The notes: a model not told the origin generated them from the sequence alone. A stretch of DNA of 20,983 nt from Cellvibrionales bacterium UBA1969 (GCA_002339085.1 DDDX01000086.1:1-20983); one strand, 5' to 3'; shown: positions 1-6,704, numbered from the stretch's first letter. Translations and numbers: made by a program.

Positions 1-180
1 GGCGCTAACAGCTTGGTGCCTGCAGGCAAACGACTGGACAGCGGCTATCTTTATTTGGGCTCACCCTGTAAAAAAACGCGGCCATTAAGCGAAAAAGAAA
101 AAGCTTTTTTCATCTACAGCGCAGCTAACTATGTGAAACTAAAAAATCAGTATCAAGACACATCCATAGATCATAACTAA
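1..180 (+). CDS. Gamma-class carbonic anhydrase family protein (YrdA-like), 3' end only
   Basis: The first frame is open from the window edge to a TAA at 178-180, giving the last 59 residues of a protein. The visible segment has the motif 'LVPAGKRLDSGYLYLGSP', followed by 'RPLSEKEKAFFIYSAANYV'. This is the C-terminal end of the left-handed beta-helix gamma carbonic anhydrase/YrdA family, where the last coil is followed by a long alpha helix. The metal-binding histidines would lie upstream, outside the window, so activity cannot be judged. In several gammaproteobacteria this gene neighbours aroE/hemF/tsaC, which fits the genes that follow. It converges on the next gene with only 20 bases between the stops and no visible terminator. 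Confidence 0.85.
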   Translation, partial: GANSLVPAGKRLDSGYLYLGSPCKKTRPLSEKEKAFFIYSAANYVKLKNQYQDTSIDHN

Positions 181-200
181 ATTTAAAGGTCATTCACTGA

Positions 201-1496
201 CTATAATCGTTCTATACGATAAAACGGATAATAGGGCGGCTTAAGCTCAATATAATTTTTTGCTTGGCTCACACGTTGCGTCGCAATAGTATTTAGTTGT
301 CGCAAATAACTAGGCATTGGTAAACCACCACTCGCCAGCTGGCCAACTAAAATGCTGTATTGGCCTTGACGTAGAATCGGCGAGTACAATCTCACGGTGT
401 TTTTCCAACGCACTAAGCGATAACCACTGAAAGGCGAAGCCAAGGGCTCGCCAATGAAGTTGCCTTGTCCGGGCATCTGCACACTTTTCCAATAGGACTC
501 GATTAAGCTAGCGCCCTTATTATAATGCCACATGGCTATTAATGGGTTAGGAAACTTTTCTAAAAAATTGCATGGCTCTAACGCAGTGCCATAGCTGCCC
601 GTTGCACCCGCCTCCAACCAACGCATCGCACTCATTTGCGTCGAATCCGTTAACCGCCCACCATAAGAAGTTAAATGATCCGCTATTGCGCCGGGTAAGA
701 AGTTTAAGGTGTCTAGATGAGGCACTGATTTTATACCGGTAAAATAAAAAAGAATATTTGAGCGATCGACTATGCTATCGCTTGAAACAATGTTCACCGC
801 GTGCTGCGGCTCAAAAGCATCCTTAATCGTCGGATAAAAAATCTTACGGACGGAACGACTATTATCACTGGTCTGCAATAAATAAACATCGCCACGCGGT
901 TGAGAATCATCAGACTTGATGCCCCGCATAATAAATGATTCGGCATTTTCTACCGTGGTGGCAGCCAACATCATGGTCGGTCGAAAATTAAAATCTGTGA
1001 AAGGCGCCGTGCTACTCGAATGATAGTAGGCTGAGTGTTTCGTTTTTTGACAACCAGAGGCACAAAAATCGGCATCATAGCCAAAAGCAAATGCTGCCGA
1101 CATGCTCATGCAGCCCACCCGATAAGGCTGGTCCCACGCGAGTGCCAAGGCCTGAATATGAGGACCAAGCAGCGCGTCCACTATTCGTTTTTGAACCGCA
1201 AACTTACCGGGGCTGGCATTGACTTTTTGGTCGTCAAGACTAATGCCGATAATATTTGCCGCCGGTATCGCTCTTAAGCGCTGATAGCTTCTCGCAATGC
1301 GCTCACTTTTAAGGTTGCCCTTCAAATAAATGACACCTAGCTCATGGGCTTGTAAGTTCGCTTTAGGCAGCTCGATGAAAGGCGCGGCATGGGTAGGTAA
1401 TGCCGAATGGAGCGCTAAATTAACGATGAATATTATCAGCCAGTATTTCTGTTGCTGTATACAACCCGAGATACCAATCGCAATTACCGTCAGCAT
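201..1496 (-). CDS. Secreted TIGR03790 family protein, function unknown
   Basis: The protein is 431 residues. The N-terminus has a lysine at residue 17, a hydrophobic stretch (about 19-32) and an AxA-like site 'PTHAAPF' near 35-38, so it is probably exported by Sec. Two regions identify the family. Residues about 52-86 resemble 'ELGVIYLKGN..S..IA.SY...R.IPAANII'. Residues about 288-356 contain 'MRWLEAGATGSYGTALEPCN', then 'HYNKGASLIESYWKSV' and 'PGQGNFIGEPLASPF'. Both are typical of TIGR03790, a family I recall as sporadic and linked to genomes encoding exosortase; no reaction is known. Several cysteines (129, 145, 149, 309) could form disulfides in the periplasm. The ATG abuts the aroE stop with no gap and no clear ribosome binding site, so translational coupling is likely. 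No PEP-CTERM-like tail is present. An 'ISGC' at 9-12 looks like a lipobox but sits too close to the start. Confidence 0.8.
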   Translation of the reverse strand: MLTVIAIGISGCIQQQKYWLIIFIVNLALHSALPTHAAPFIELPKANLQAHELGVIYLKGNLKSERIARSYQRLRAIPAANIIGISLDDQKVNASPGKFAVQKRIVDALLGPHIQALALAWDQPYRVGCMSMSAAFAFGYDADFCASGCQKTKHSAYYHSSSTAPFTDFNFRPTMMLAATTVENAESFIMRGIKSDDSQPRGDVYLLQTSDNSRSVRKIFYPTIKDAFEPQHAVNIVSSDSIVDRSNILFYFTGIKSVPHLDTLNFLPGAIADHLTSYGGRLTDSTQMSAMRWLEAGATGSYGTALEPCNFLEKFPNPLIAMWHYNKGASLIESYWKSVQMPGQGNFIGEPLASPFSGYRLVRWKNTVRLYSPILRQGQYSILVGQLASGGLPMPSYLRQLNTIATQRVSQAKNYIELKPPYYPFYRIERL

Positions 1497-2327
1497 CTAC
1501 ATTGCATCACGAATTGAAGCAATCACCGATTTAGTCGTTGGCCTTAGCTCGCGCCACTGATAAAAAGACTCTGCCGCTTGTTCAACCAACATGCCCAAGC
1601 CATCAGCAGTTGCTTGCGCGCCACTGGTTTTGGCTTGATGTAAAAACGTGGTTGTACTTTTGCTATACATCATGTCGTAGCAGTACGCTTGATGGTAAAT
1701 TAAAGAATTAACCGCCGGCAATTGTCCAGCTAAGCTGGCACTGGTGCCATTGATAATGAGCTTATACTTGTCATTGAGCTCTGTGTAATCGAGACAGCTC
1801 AGAGAACCAGTATCTGCAAGCGGTTGAAACTGCTCGACCAATGTCTGAGCTTTTTTAAGGCTGCGGTTAGCAATGGTTATTGATTGTGGGTTAGCCGCCA
1901 GTAGCGGTGCTAAAATACCTCGAACGGCGCCTCCGGCGCCAAGAATTAAAATATTTTGTTGCGCTAGAGGCCACTGGAGATTGTCACGAATATCCCTCAA
2001 CAAACCGCAACCGTCAGTATTATCGCCAATAATTATGCCGTCTCTTTTTATTAATGTATTCACCGCCCCCGCCGTTTTTGCTCGCTCGGTTAATTGCGCG
2101 GCAAAATGATAGGCAGCGAGTTTAAATGGTACGGTGATGTTCAGTCCCAACCCGCCATCATCAAAAAATGACTGTGCAGCAGAGTCAAACGCATCAACTG
2201 GCACAAGTTTTTTTTCATAGCACATTGCCTGCTGAGTTTGCTCAGCAAACTGTTGGTGAATGTCAGGCGACTTGCTGTGCTCAACAGGATTGCCAAACAC
2301 CGCATAACTTGCCGTTAAGTTTGTCAT
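1497..2327 (-). CDS. aroE: Shikimate dehydrogenase (NADP+)
   Basis: AroE reduces 3-dehydroshikimate to shikimate with NADPH in the cytosol, on the route to aromatic amino acids. At 276 residues it is close to the E. coli protein. The substrate-binding half shows 'GNPVEHSKSP' (12-21), the catalytic lysine in 'NITVPFK' (K69), N90 in 'AGAVNT', and the catalytic aspartate in 'GDNTDG' (D105). The Rossmann half has the glycine-rich loop 'LGAGGAVRG' (129-137) and the NADP-selecting 'NRS' (154-156), where the arginine contacts the 2'-phosphate. The C-terminal 'DGLGMLVEQAAESF' is the usual AroE ending. Its ATG lies two bases after the hemF stop without a clear ribosome binding site, implying coupled translation. 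The TIGR03790 gene starts right at its stop codon. Confidence 0.97.
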   Translation of the reverse strand: MTNLTASYAVFGNPVEHSKSPDIHQQFAEQTQQAMCYEKKLVPVDAFDSAAQSFFDDGGLGLNITVPFKLAAYHFAAQLTERAKTAGAVNTLIKRDGIIIGDNTDGCGLLRDIRDNLQWPLAQQNILILGAGGAVRGILAPLLAANPQSITIANRSLKKAQTLVEQFQPLADTGSLSCLDYTELNDKYKLIINGTSASLAGQLPAVNSLIYHQAYCYDMMYSKSTTTFLHQAKTSGAQATADGLGMLVEQAAESFYQWRELRPTTKSVIASIRDAM

Positions 2328-2329
2328 TA

Positions 2330-3265
2330 TTAGGCGCCGCTCCGATCATTGTGGTTGAGCCAGTCTTTGGGTTGCAGCACGGCCAGCAATTGTTTCTGCT
2401 GTAAATCAAACGTATCGCCTTCCGTAGCATAATGCCAATTAACTTCTGGAGGCATAGACATTAAAATAGATTCGGTGCGACCACCAGACTGTAAGCCAAA
2501 AAGTGTGCCCCGATCATAGACTAAATTAAATTCCACGTAGCGACCTCGGCGGTAACACTGAAATTGTTTCTGCGTTTGGTTAAAGCTGTCGTCTTTACGA
2601 CGGCGAACAATATCACTGTAGGCGTTAATATACTGATTGCCGACTTGTGCAATAAATTCAAAGCATGTATCAAAGCCCCACTCATTCAAGTCATCAAAAA
2701 ACAAACCGCCAATACCTCGATGTTCATCGCGATGGGGCAAATAAAAGTATTCATCACAATTTTTTTTGAACGCTGAATAGACGGCCTCGCCATAGGGTCG
2801 GCAAGCCCGCTCAGCGGCGCGATGCCAGTTCACGCAATCAGCCACTACGGGATAATAGGGGGTTAAATCGAAGCCGCCGCCAAACCACCATATCGCTTCT
2901 TGGCCAGTTTTCTCAGCGACAAAAAATCGTAAATTAGCATGTGATGTTGGGACAAATGGATTATCGGGATGCATCACCACAGAAACGCCCATCGCTTCAA
3001 AACGACAACCCACTAATTCAGGTCGCGTTGCTGTAGCAGAAGGCGGTAACTGATCGCCAAACACATGCGAAAAATTAACCCCGCCTTTTTCGAACACAGC
3101 GCCATTGCTGATCACACGTGTCCGACCACCACCGCCCTCGGAACGCTGCCAACTGTCTTCGACGAATTGAGTCGCTGTATCCAAAGCTTCACATTCAGCA
3201 CAAATGCGGTCTTGCAGGTCGAGCAAGAAACTTTTTACTGCTTGCTTATCTATATGGCTCACCAT
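2330..3265 (-). CDS. hemF: Oxygen-dependent coproporphyrinogen III oxidase
   Basis: HemF uses O2 to decarboxylate coproporphyrinogen III to protoporphyrinogen IX, a late haem step in the cytosol. At 311 residues it is slightly longer than the E. coli enzyme. The conserved blocks are all present: 'SEGGGGRTRV' (42-51), 'HPDNPFVPTSHANLR' (99-113), 'WWFGGGFDLTPYYP' (126-139), and the long signature from about 238, including 'RYVEFNLVYDRGTLFGLQSG'. H99, H109, H148 and H178 line up with the four conserved histidines of the family. A GAGG lies four bases before the ATG. It sits 55 bases after tsaC in the same operon. Its presence implies at least partly aerobic growth; whether a HemN substitute exists cannot be seen here. 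Confidence 0.97.
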   Translation of the reverse strand: MVSHIDKQAVKSFLLDLQDRICAECEALDTATQFVEDSWQRSEGGGGRTRVISNGAVFEKGGVNFSHVFGDQLPPSATATRPELVGCRFEAMGVSVVMHPDNPFVPTSHANLRFFVAEKTGQEAIWWFGGGFDLTPYYPVVADCVNWHRAAERACRPYGEAVYSAFKKNCDEYFYLPHRDEHRGIGGLFFDDLNEWGFDTCFEFIAQVGNQYINAYSDIVRRRKDDSFNQTQKQFQCYRRGRYVEFNLVYDRGTLFGLQSGGRTESILMSMPPEVNWHYATEGDTFDLQQKQLLAVLQPKDWLNHNDRSGA

Positions 3266-3320
3266 TTGCCTCGTTGCTTAACTCTCTTATTTAGCGCCTG
3301 TGGTTAACTCAAGCAGCAGT

Positions 3321-3899
3321 TTACCGTAAAACCTCGTTAGTCACTAAATGCCTTAATTCTGATGTTTGTTGCTGGCCACCAAGATCGCCCCCTACATATA
3401 CTCGAACACGATTGGAAAAGTATCGCTCAGCCTGATGCTGATTGATCGCGGCGGCTTGACCCTGCGGGTTAGCCGAGGTTGAGACTATCATGCCACCAAA
3501 TGCTTGACATAATTCGGCAACAATGGGGTGGCGTGAGACGCGAATAGCAACGGTATCAAATTGACCGGTTATCCAATCGGGCATGCTGTCATTGCTGGGC
3601 ACCAGCCATGTTGTGGCGCGCTTAATAGGGGTTGTTGGCTGACAGCTTGTTTGTAAGCGATTGAGTTGCTCACTGGATAGATGGCGGGTAATCAATCCAC
3701 ACTGATCAAGATGGGCGGCAACTAAAATTAGCCCTTTTTCAACCGAGCGGCCTTTTAAATCTAATAATTTATCAACTGCCAAGCTATTGAATGGATCACA
3801 GCCTAGACCCCAAACAGCTTCGGTAGGATAAGCGATAAGATCGCCGCAGGTGAGTGCTTGAATCGCTTGATCGCGAAGCTGCAGATCAAGGCTGCTCAT
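3321..3899 (-). CDS. tsaC: L-threonylcarbamoyladenylate synthase (TsaC/YrdC/RimN)
   Basis: TsaC makes threonylcarbamoyl-AMP from threonine, bicarbonate and ATP, the first step of the t6A37 modification of ANN-decoding tRNAs. At 192 residues it is the short, single-domain form without the C-terminal Sua5 domain. Visible family motifs are 'LIAYPTEAVWGLGCDP' (21-36), 'LKGRSVEKGLILV' (48-60) with the conserved K49/R51 pair, 'VAIRVSRHP' (117-125) and 'VSTSANPQG' (139-147). It starts seven bases after the purE stop, so the two genes are almost certainly on one message. In Pseudomonas the gene directly upstream is dprA; here purE occupies that place, and a dprA relic lies further upstream. Confidence 0.96.
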   Translation of the reverse strand: MSSLDLQLRDQAIQALTCGDLIAYPTEAVWGLGCDPFNSLAVDKLLDLKGRSVEKGLILVAAHLDQCGLITRHLSSEQLNRLQTSCQPTTPIKRATTWLVPSNDSMPDWITGQFDTVAIRVSRHPIVAELCQAFGGMIVSTSANPQGQAAAINQHQAERYFSNRVRVYVGGDLGGQQQTSELRHLVTNEVLR

Positions 3900-3905
3900 G
3901 GTTTC

Positions 3906-4409
3906 TTATTGAGCAAGCTTGGCCTGTAATGCCGCATCTTTCGCTTCAACAGCTTTAGCATTCTCCGCGCGTTCTGCTTTCACACGCTCACTAAGCTCAG
4001 CATTGGCAGTCGCTAAAATCTGAGCGGCTAAGTACGCGGCATTCTTAGCGCCTGCTTTACCAATCGCTACTGTGGCTACTGGAATACCGCCAGGCATTTG
4101 AACCGTAGCCAGCAATGAATCTAGCCCTTCAAGCGAGGCATTGATTGGCACGCCAATCACTGGCTTAGTAGTATTCGCAGCAACAGCACCCGCCAAGTGG
4201 GCAGCCATTCCAGCACCCGCAATAAATACGGCACAGCCACGCTGCTCAGCAGTCGTGACATACTCATGGGTGGCTTGTGGGGTTCGGTGGGCTGAAGTCA
4301 CCTTCACTTCGGTACGAATATCAAATTTTGCTAAGGTATCAATCGCGGGCTGCATCTGTGGCAAATCACTGTCTGAACCCATTAAAATAGCAACAAAATG
4401 GTCACTCAT
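3906..4409 (-). CDS. purE: N5-carboxyaminoimidazole ribonucleotide mutase (PurE)
   Basis: PurE interconverts N5-CAIR and 4-carboxyaminoimidazole ribonucleotide in purine synthesis. The 'MGSDSDLP' loop (10-17), 'SAHRTP' with the catalytic histidine H41, 'IAGAGMAAHLAG' (64-75) and 'QMPGGIPVATVAIGKAGAKN' are all intact, so the active site looks complete. Residues about 137-167 form a charged, alanine-rich helical tail, probably an extended helix, beyond the usual end of the family. A GA-rich stretch (AGAGAGAG) ahead of the ATG can serve as ribosome binding site. purK, the usual partner that makes N5-CAIR, is not adjacent: tsaC follows directly. This is the first gene of the five-gene minus-strand operon and probably carries the promoter listed at 4493-4521. 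Confidence 0.96.
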   Translation of the reverse strand: MSDHFVAILMGSDSDLPQMQPAIDTLAKFDIRTEVKVTSAHRTPQATHEYVTTAEQRGCAVFIAGAGMAAHLAGAVAANTTKPVIGVPINASLEGLDSLLATVQMPGGIPVATVAIGKAGAKNAAYLAAQILATANAELSERVKAERAENAKAVEAKDAALQAKLAQ

Positions 4410-4452
4410 GATGATCTCTCTCTTTTTTTATATGAATCAATAGCTTACATAA

Positions 4453-4472
4453 GAATCCCCGGCCGGGGATTC
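4453..4472. repeat. 20-base perfect palindrome upstream of purE
   Basis: The two halves, GAATCCCCGG and CCGGGGATTC, are exact reverse complements. As a hairpin it gives an 8-bp stem with a GGCC loop, but neither flank has a real T-run, so it is a poor intrinsic terminator on either strand. It sits 44 bases upstream of the purE ATG. On the minus strand it falls between a weak -35-like TTGAAT (4474-4469) and a weak -10-like TATGTA (4451-4446), spaced 17 bases apart. This would suit a dimeric repressor or activator site. It does not look like the PurR operator I know. Confidence 0.6.
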
Positions 4473-4476
4473 AATT

Positions 4477-4539
4477 TTATTATCAGCCGCGCAAAATACC
4501 GAAGTTTGCCTTCGCTTTCAAGTCTGAAGCCGATAATAA
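4477..4539. other. Nested inverted repeats in the purE upstream gap
   Basis: An outer 8-bp inverted repeat, TTATTATC (4477-4484) and GATAATAA (4532-4539), encloses two smaller ones. These are CGAAG/CTTCG (4500-4504 and 4510-4514, five-base loop) and CTTTCA/TGAAG (about 4515-4529, imperfect). In RNA this could fold as a closed multibranch structure of about 63 nt. It overlaps the proposed purE promoter, so it may equally be a cluster of protein-binding sites, or chance. I recognise no known riboswitch in it. Confidence 0.35.
4493..4521 (-). promoter_or_regulatory. Candidate sigma-70 promoter for the purE-tsaC-hemF-aroE operon
   Basis: On the minus strand a TTGAAA (-35, 4521-4516, five of six consensus bases) is followed after exactly 17 bases by TATTTT (-10, 4498-4493, four of six). 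Transcription would begin near 4486, giving a leader of about 75 nt that includes the 20-base palindrome. It is the best match in the gap, but the -10 is weak and a second, weaker pair flanks the palindrome. Confidence 0.4.
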
Positions 4540-4562
4540 GTGGCCATTGTACCCTGTTTAAC

Positions 4563-4596
4563 AACCTAACACTGAAAGTCGTTGATGGATTAGGTT
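4563..4596 (-). terminator. Possible weak terminator after the CxxC carboxymuconolactone decarboxylase-like gene
   Basis: An inverted repeat AACCTAA (4563-4569) / TTAGGTT (4590-4596) with a 20-base loop begins directly at the stop codon of the minus-strand gene ending at 4597. The stem is A/T-rich, the loop is long and no T-run follows on the minus strand, so its function as an intrinsic terminator is doubtful. Confidence 0.25.
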
Positions 4597-5115
4597 TTAT
4601 TCTGGCACGCTGATCTGCATAAGGGGTAAATCATCTTTAGGCATACCGCCCAGTGAAACCGCGCAACGTGAAAAACAATTGCATAACATTATAGCCAGCG
4701 ACAGATGAACAATCTCCGCCGCTGAAAACTCCTCGGTTAAGCGCTGCTTAAATTCTGTCGTCATTGCGGTTGGTTGTTGTAGGTAATAATCGGTATAGGC
4801 CAGTATTAACTTCTCGCGTTGGCTTAACTCGCTCTGGTCGAAGTCGTCTGTAATCTGTTCGACCTTAGCTTCATCAAGACCGGCTTCAATCGCAATATCG
4901 TAGCGCACCGCTTTACAAAAAACACAGTTTACCTTACGGGCATTGCGCAAGCGCGCCAGCTCAACCTCAGCGGCCGTTAAAGGGCCGTTATGCCAAATAG
5001 CGTGGTTAAAACGAAGATAGGGATCTACCGTCTCAGTGACTAGGCCTAATGCGGAATCTCTTACCACATTTCCAGTTTTAGATAAGTTAGCACTTACTCT
5101 TGGTTGATTGCTCAT
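4597..5115 (-). CDS. Carboxymuconolactone decarboxylase family protein (AhpD-like fold), CxxC-containing
   Basis: The protein is 172 residues with no signal peptide. The core 'ELARLRNARKVNCVFCKAVR' (52-71) is the helix pair of the carboxymuconolactone decarboxylase/AhpD fold. E52 stands twelve residues before C64, and C64/C67 form the CxxC, the same spacing as in AhpD. The histidine that follows by four residues in AhpD is arginine here (R71), so the proton relay differs. A second helical half contains 'LSQREKLILAYTDYYL' and 'SAAEIVHLSLAIMLCNCFSRC', with three more cysteines at 145, 147 and 151. A thiol-disulfide or peroxide-related redox role is plausible, but the substrate is unknown. Its ATG lies three bases after the stop of the CxxC-less relative upstream, so the two are co-translated. 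Confidence 0.8.
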   Translation of the reverse strand: MSNQPRVSANLSKTGNVVRDSALGLVTETVDPYLRFNHAIWHNGPLTAAEVELARLRNARKVNCVFCKAVRYDIAIEAGLDEAKVEQITDDFDQSELSQREKLILAYTDYYLQQPTAMTTEFKQRLTEEFSAAEIVHLSLAIMLCNCFSRCAVSLGGMPKDDLPLMQISVPE

Positions 5116-5118
5116 ACG

Positions 5119-5550
5119 TCAAAACCCCCATAACTGGCTGACGCGAGTCATGCCATAAAATAGCCCTAGCGCCTCAATTAACGCGACCAAACCCGCGTCA
5201 CCCAGTTCAGATTTAACCGCCCCTGCATGCGCATCTGTTATCGCTTGCGGGTCTATACAGTAAACTTCAGTAAAGACTAAACAGGCTTTTTCAGCGTCAG
5301 TGTAAACGGCGCTTTTACTCCATTGAGACAGCGATTGGCGCTTTTCAGTATTCAACTCAATCTGCTGATGCTGCCATTGATAATCACTCTGATGCAATTG
5401 CGCAACACGCAAACGACAGAGTTCGAGCAAACTTGGCGGCACCGAACTTAGTTGCCAAAAACTGTCATAAAAGGCTTTAAATGTTGGCGCCAGTGTTGGC
5501 GCCCTATCGATAATATCTTGCTGGGTATTGGCCTCAGTAAACCAGGTCAT
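5119..5550 (-). CDS. Carboxymuconolactone decarboxylase-like protein lacking the CxxC
   Basis: The protein is 143 residues and cytosolic by appearance. 'PPSLLELCRLRVAQLHQSDY' (38-57) matches the family helix usually written E..RLRVAQL..C..C...H. Aligning on E43, the two cysteine places are S55 and Q58 and the histidine place is Q62, so all three redox residues are missing. The second half, 'YTDAEKACLVFTEVYCID' and 'ALIEALGLFYGMTRVSQLWGF', keeps the family pattern. It is therefore a likely non-catalytic or structurally repurposed member, perhaps pairing with the CxxC protein encoded three bases downstream. A good AAGGA (about 5558-5562) precedes the ATG by seven bases. No convincing promoter was found just upstream. 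Confidence 0.75.
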   Translation of the reverse strand: MTWFTEANTQQDIIDRAPTLAPTFKAFYDSFWQLSSVPPSLLELCRLRVAQLHQSDYQWQHQQIELNTEKRQSLSQWSKSAVYTDAEKACLVFTEVYCIDPQAITDAHAGAVKSELGDAGLVALIEALGLFYGMTRVSQLWGF

Positions 5551-5692
5551 TTAGCTATCCTTATATTGCAACATCTATTCAGTCGCCTTAATTGCTTGCA
5601 TTCAAGGCTTTAATTATGCCAAAGCTAGGCGCCGATAGATTATCCTTTTGGTCATCTGGCCTTAGCGGATAACCGGAGATAGCACCCATTGC

Positions 5693-5878
5693 TTACGAGC
5701 AATTGCGGGTATAAAAACCCCCAATCACCTGAATAAGGCCTTCAAGCACTAAATCGACCAAGGCAGCAGATAAGGCCCCCACTGGTTCACTCAACCGTGC
5801 TTCGATGGCTTCAAACTGGCTAGGGTCGAAGCCAAACGCTGAATACGATCGCCAATACACTGTATTGTAAAATACGCT
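5693..5878 (-). pseudogene. dprA: Remnant of dprA (DNA-processing protein A), C-terminal winged-helix part
   Basis: Between a TGA (5881-5879) and a TAA (5695-5693), one minus-strand frame encodes 61 residues without an ATG. Residues about 15-58 include 'FGFDPSQFEAIEARLSEPVG' and 'VDLVLEGLIQVIGGFYTR'. This follows the C-terminal winged helix of DprA without gaps: a '.FD...I..R...PV..LSAAL..L.LEGLI....GG.Y.R' pattern, ending at the expected stop. The Rossmann-like DprA core (about 200 residues) is gone; upstream the frame is broken by stops and shifts. DprA loads RecA on incoming single-stranded DNA during natural transformation. Location supports the call: dprA normally stands between def and tsaC in this orientation. 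The identification is from pattern memory, not a search. Confidence 0.7.
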
Positions 5879-5971
5879 TCATGGATTTCCTCAGCCGGTG
5901 AGTAGCAAAATATAATTCGCTTTCAGCCTTAATTTGTGACCTTTTTGACCCACAATGGTTGCATTCTTGCC

Positions 5972-6000
5972 TGCACATTCAGAGTTTCGAGCTGTATAAT
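5972..6000 (+). promoter_or_regulatory. Candidate sigma-70 promoter for def-fmt-rsmB
   Basis: A perfect TATAAT (-10, 5995-6000) is preceded, with a 17-base spacer, by TGCACA (5972-5977; four of six matches to TTGACA). Transcription would start near 6007, leaving a leader of about 145 nt before the def ATG, long for a housekeeping gene. The leader has no obvious strong hairpin. Confidence 0.55.
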
Positions 6001-6151
6001 AGTTAAACTGGGTGTAGAAAACTGTTAGCTCTAGGGCAAATTAAACGCTTATTGAACGGTGCCCATTAAAATTAACGCTAATGTGAGCGAATAGACGGTT
6101 TATGTTTTTCTACAGCGCGGCTGATTAAACTAACTAACGATAAGACATTTA

Positions 6152-6649
6152 ATGGCAATCCTCGATATTTTAGAATTTCCCGACCCACGTTTGCGAACAG
6201 TCGCTAAGCCTGTACAAAAGGTCGACGATAAAATTCAACACCTAATTGATAACATGCTAGAAACTATGTACGAAGCGCAGGGTATCGGCCTAGCCGCCAC
6301 CCAAGTGAATATGCACCGACAAGTCATTGTGATTGATTTATCTGAACAAAAAGACGCGCCCTTGGTATTGATTAACCCAAGTTTTGAGGTATTAGATGAT
6401 GGGGCATTTGATTATCAAGAAGGCTGCTTATCCGTACCTGGGGTTTTTGAAGAAGTTAGCAGGCCAGCACACATTAAAGTGAAAGCCTTAGGCCGTGACG
6501 GAAAGCTATTCGAGTTGGTTCCCGACGGCCTTCTTGCTGTTTGCATTCAACACGAAATTGATCATCTCAACGGTAAATTATTTGTTGACCACCTATCTGC
6601 TTTGAAGCGCAATCGTATCAAGCAAAAAATTAAAAAAGATCGTCGCTAA
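6152..6649 (+). CDS. def: Peptide deformylase
   Basis: Def removes the formyl group from the N-terminal methionine of nascent proteins at the ribosome. At 165 residues it is a type 1 enzyme of normal length. All three signature motifs are intact: 'GIGLAATQV' (44-52), 'EGCLSVPG' (90-97) and 'QHEIDHLNG' (133-141). The metal ligands are C92, H134 and H138, and E135 is the general base. The C-terminal 'LKRNRIKQKIKKDRR' is a basic helix of the kind that docks on the ribosome. The ribosome binding site is weak (TAAGA before the ATG). fmt follows after 55 bases, the near-universal pairing of deformylase with the formyltransferase. Confidence 0.98.
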   Translation: MAILDILEFPDPRLRTVAKPVQKVDDKIQHLIDNMLETMYEAQGIGLAATQVNMHRQVIVIDLSEQKDAPLVLINPSFEVLDDGAFDYQEGCLSVPGVFEEVSRPAHIKVKALGRDGKLFELVPDGLLAVCIQHEIDHLNGKLFVDHLSALKRNRIKQKIKKDRR

Positions 6650-6704
6650 ATAATATTTGCAACTTTTATTGATCTGTTCAACCACGGCTTAGGCAGGCAA
6701 GACA

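Larger units (their letters stand above)
5551..6151. other. 601-base gap between divergent genes: dprA relic plus def promoter
   Basis: No intact gene is visible. From left to right it holds about 140 bases upstream of the CxxC-less gene, the 3' relic of dprA (5693-5878), about 90 bases with broken minus-strand frames, and the def promoter and leader (5972-6151). The order known from Pseudomonas has a LysM-domain gene and dprA here, both divergent from def. The gap therefore looks like a decayed locus. No remnant of the LysM gene can be recognised. Confidence 0.7.

Noticed and set aside
201..1496. Lipoprotein signal ('ISGC' at residues 9-12) in the TIGR03790 protein
   Set aside because: The cysteine is too near the start and lacks a basic n-region; the later hydrophobic stretch ending in an AxA-like site fits a standard signal peptide better.
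1035..1560. Plus-strand frames opposite the TIGR03790 and aroE genes
   Set aside because: No ribosome binding sites or domain patterns; they overlap confidently called genes on the other strand.
5701..5733. GC-rich inverted repeat (GGGTATAAAAACCC type) as a terminator
   Set aside because: It falls inside the dprA relic's coding frame (the I-G-G-F-Y segment) and has no T-run after it on either strand.
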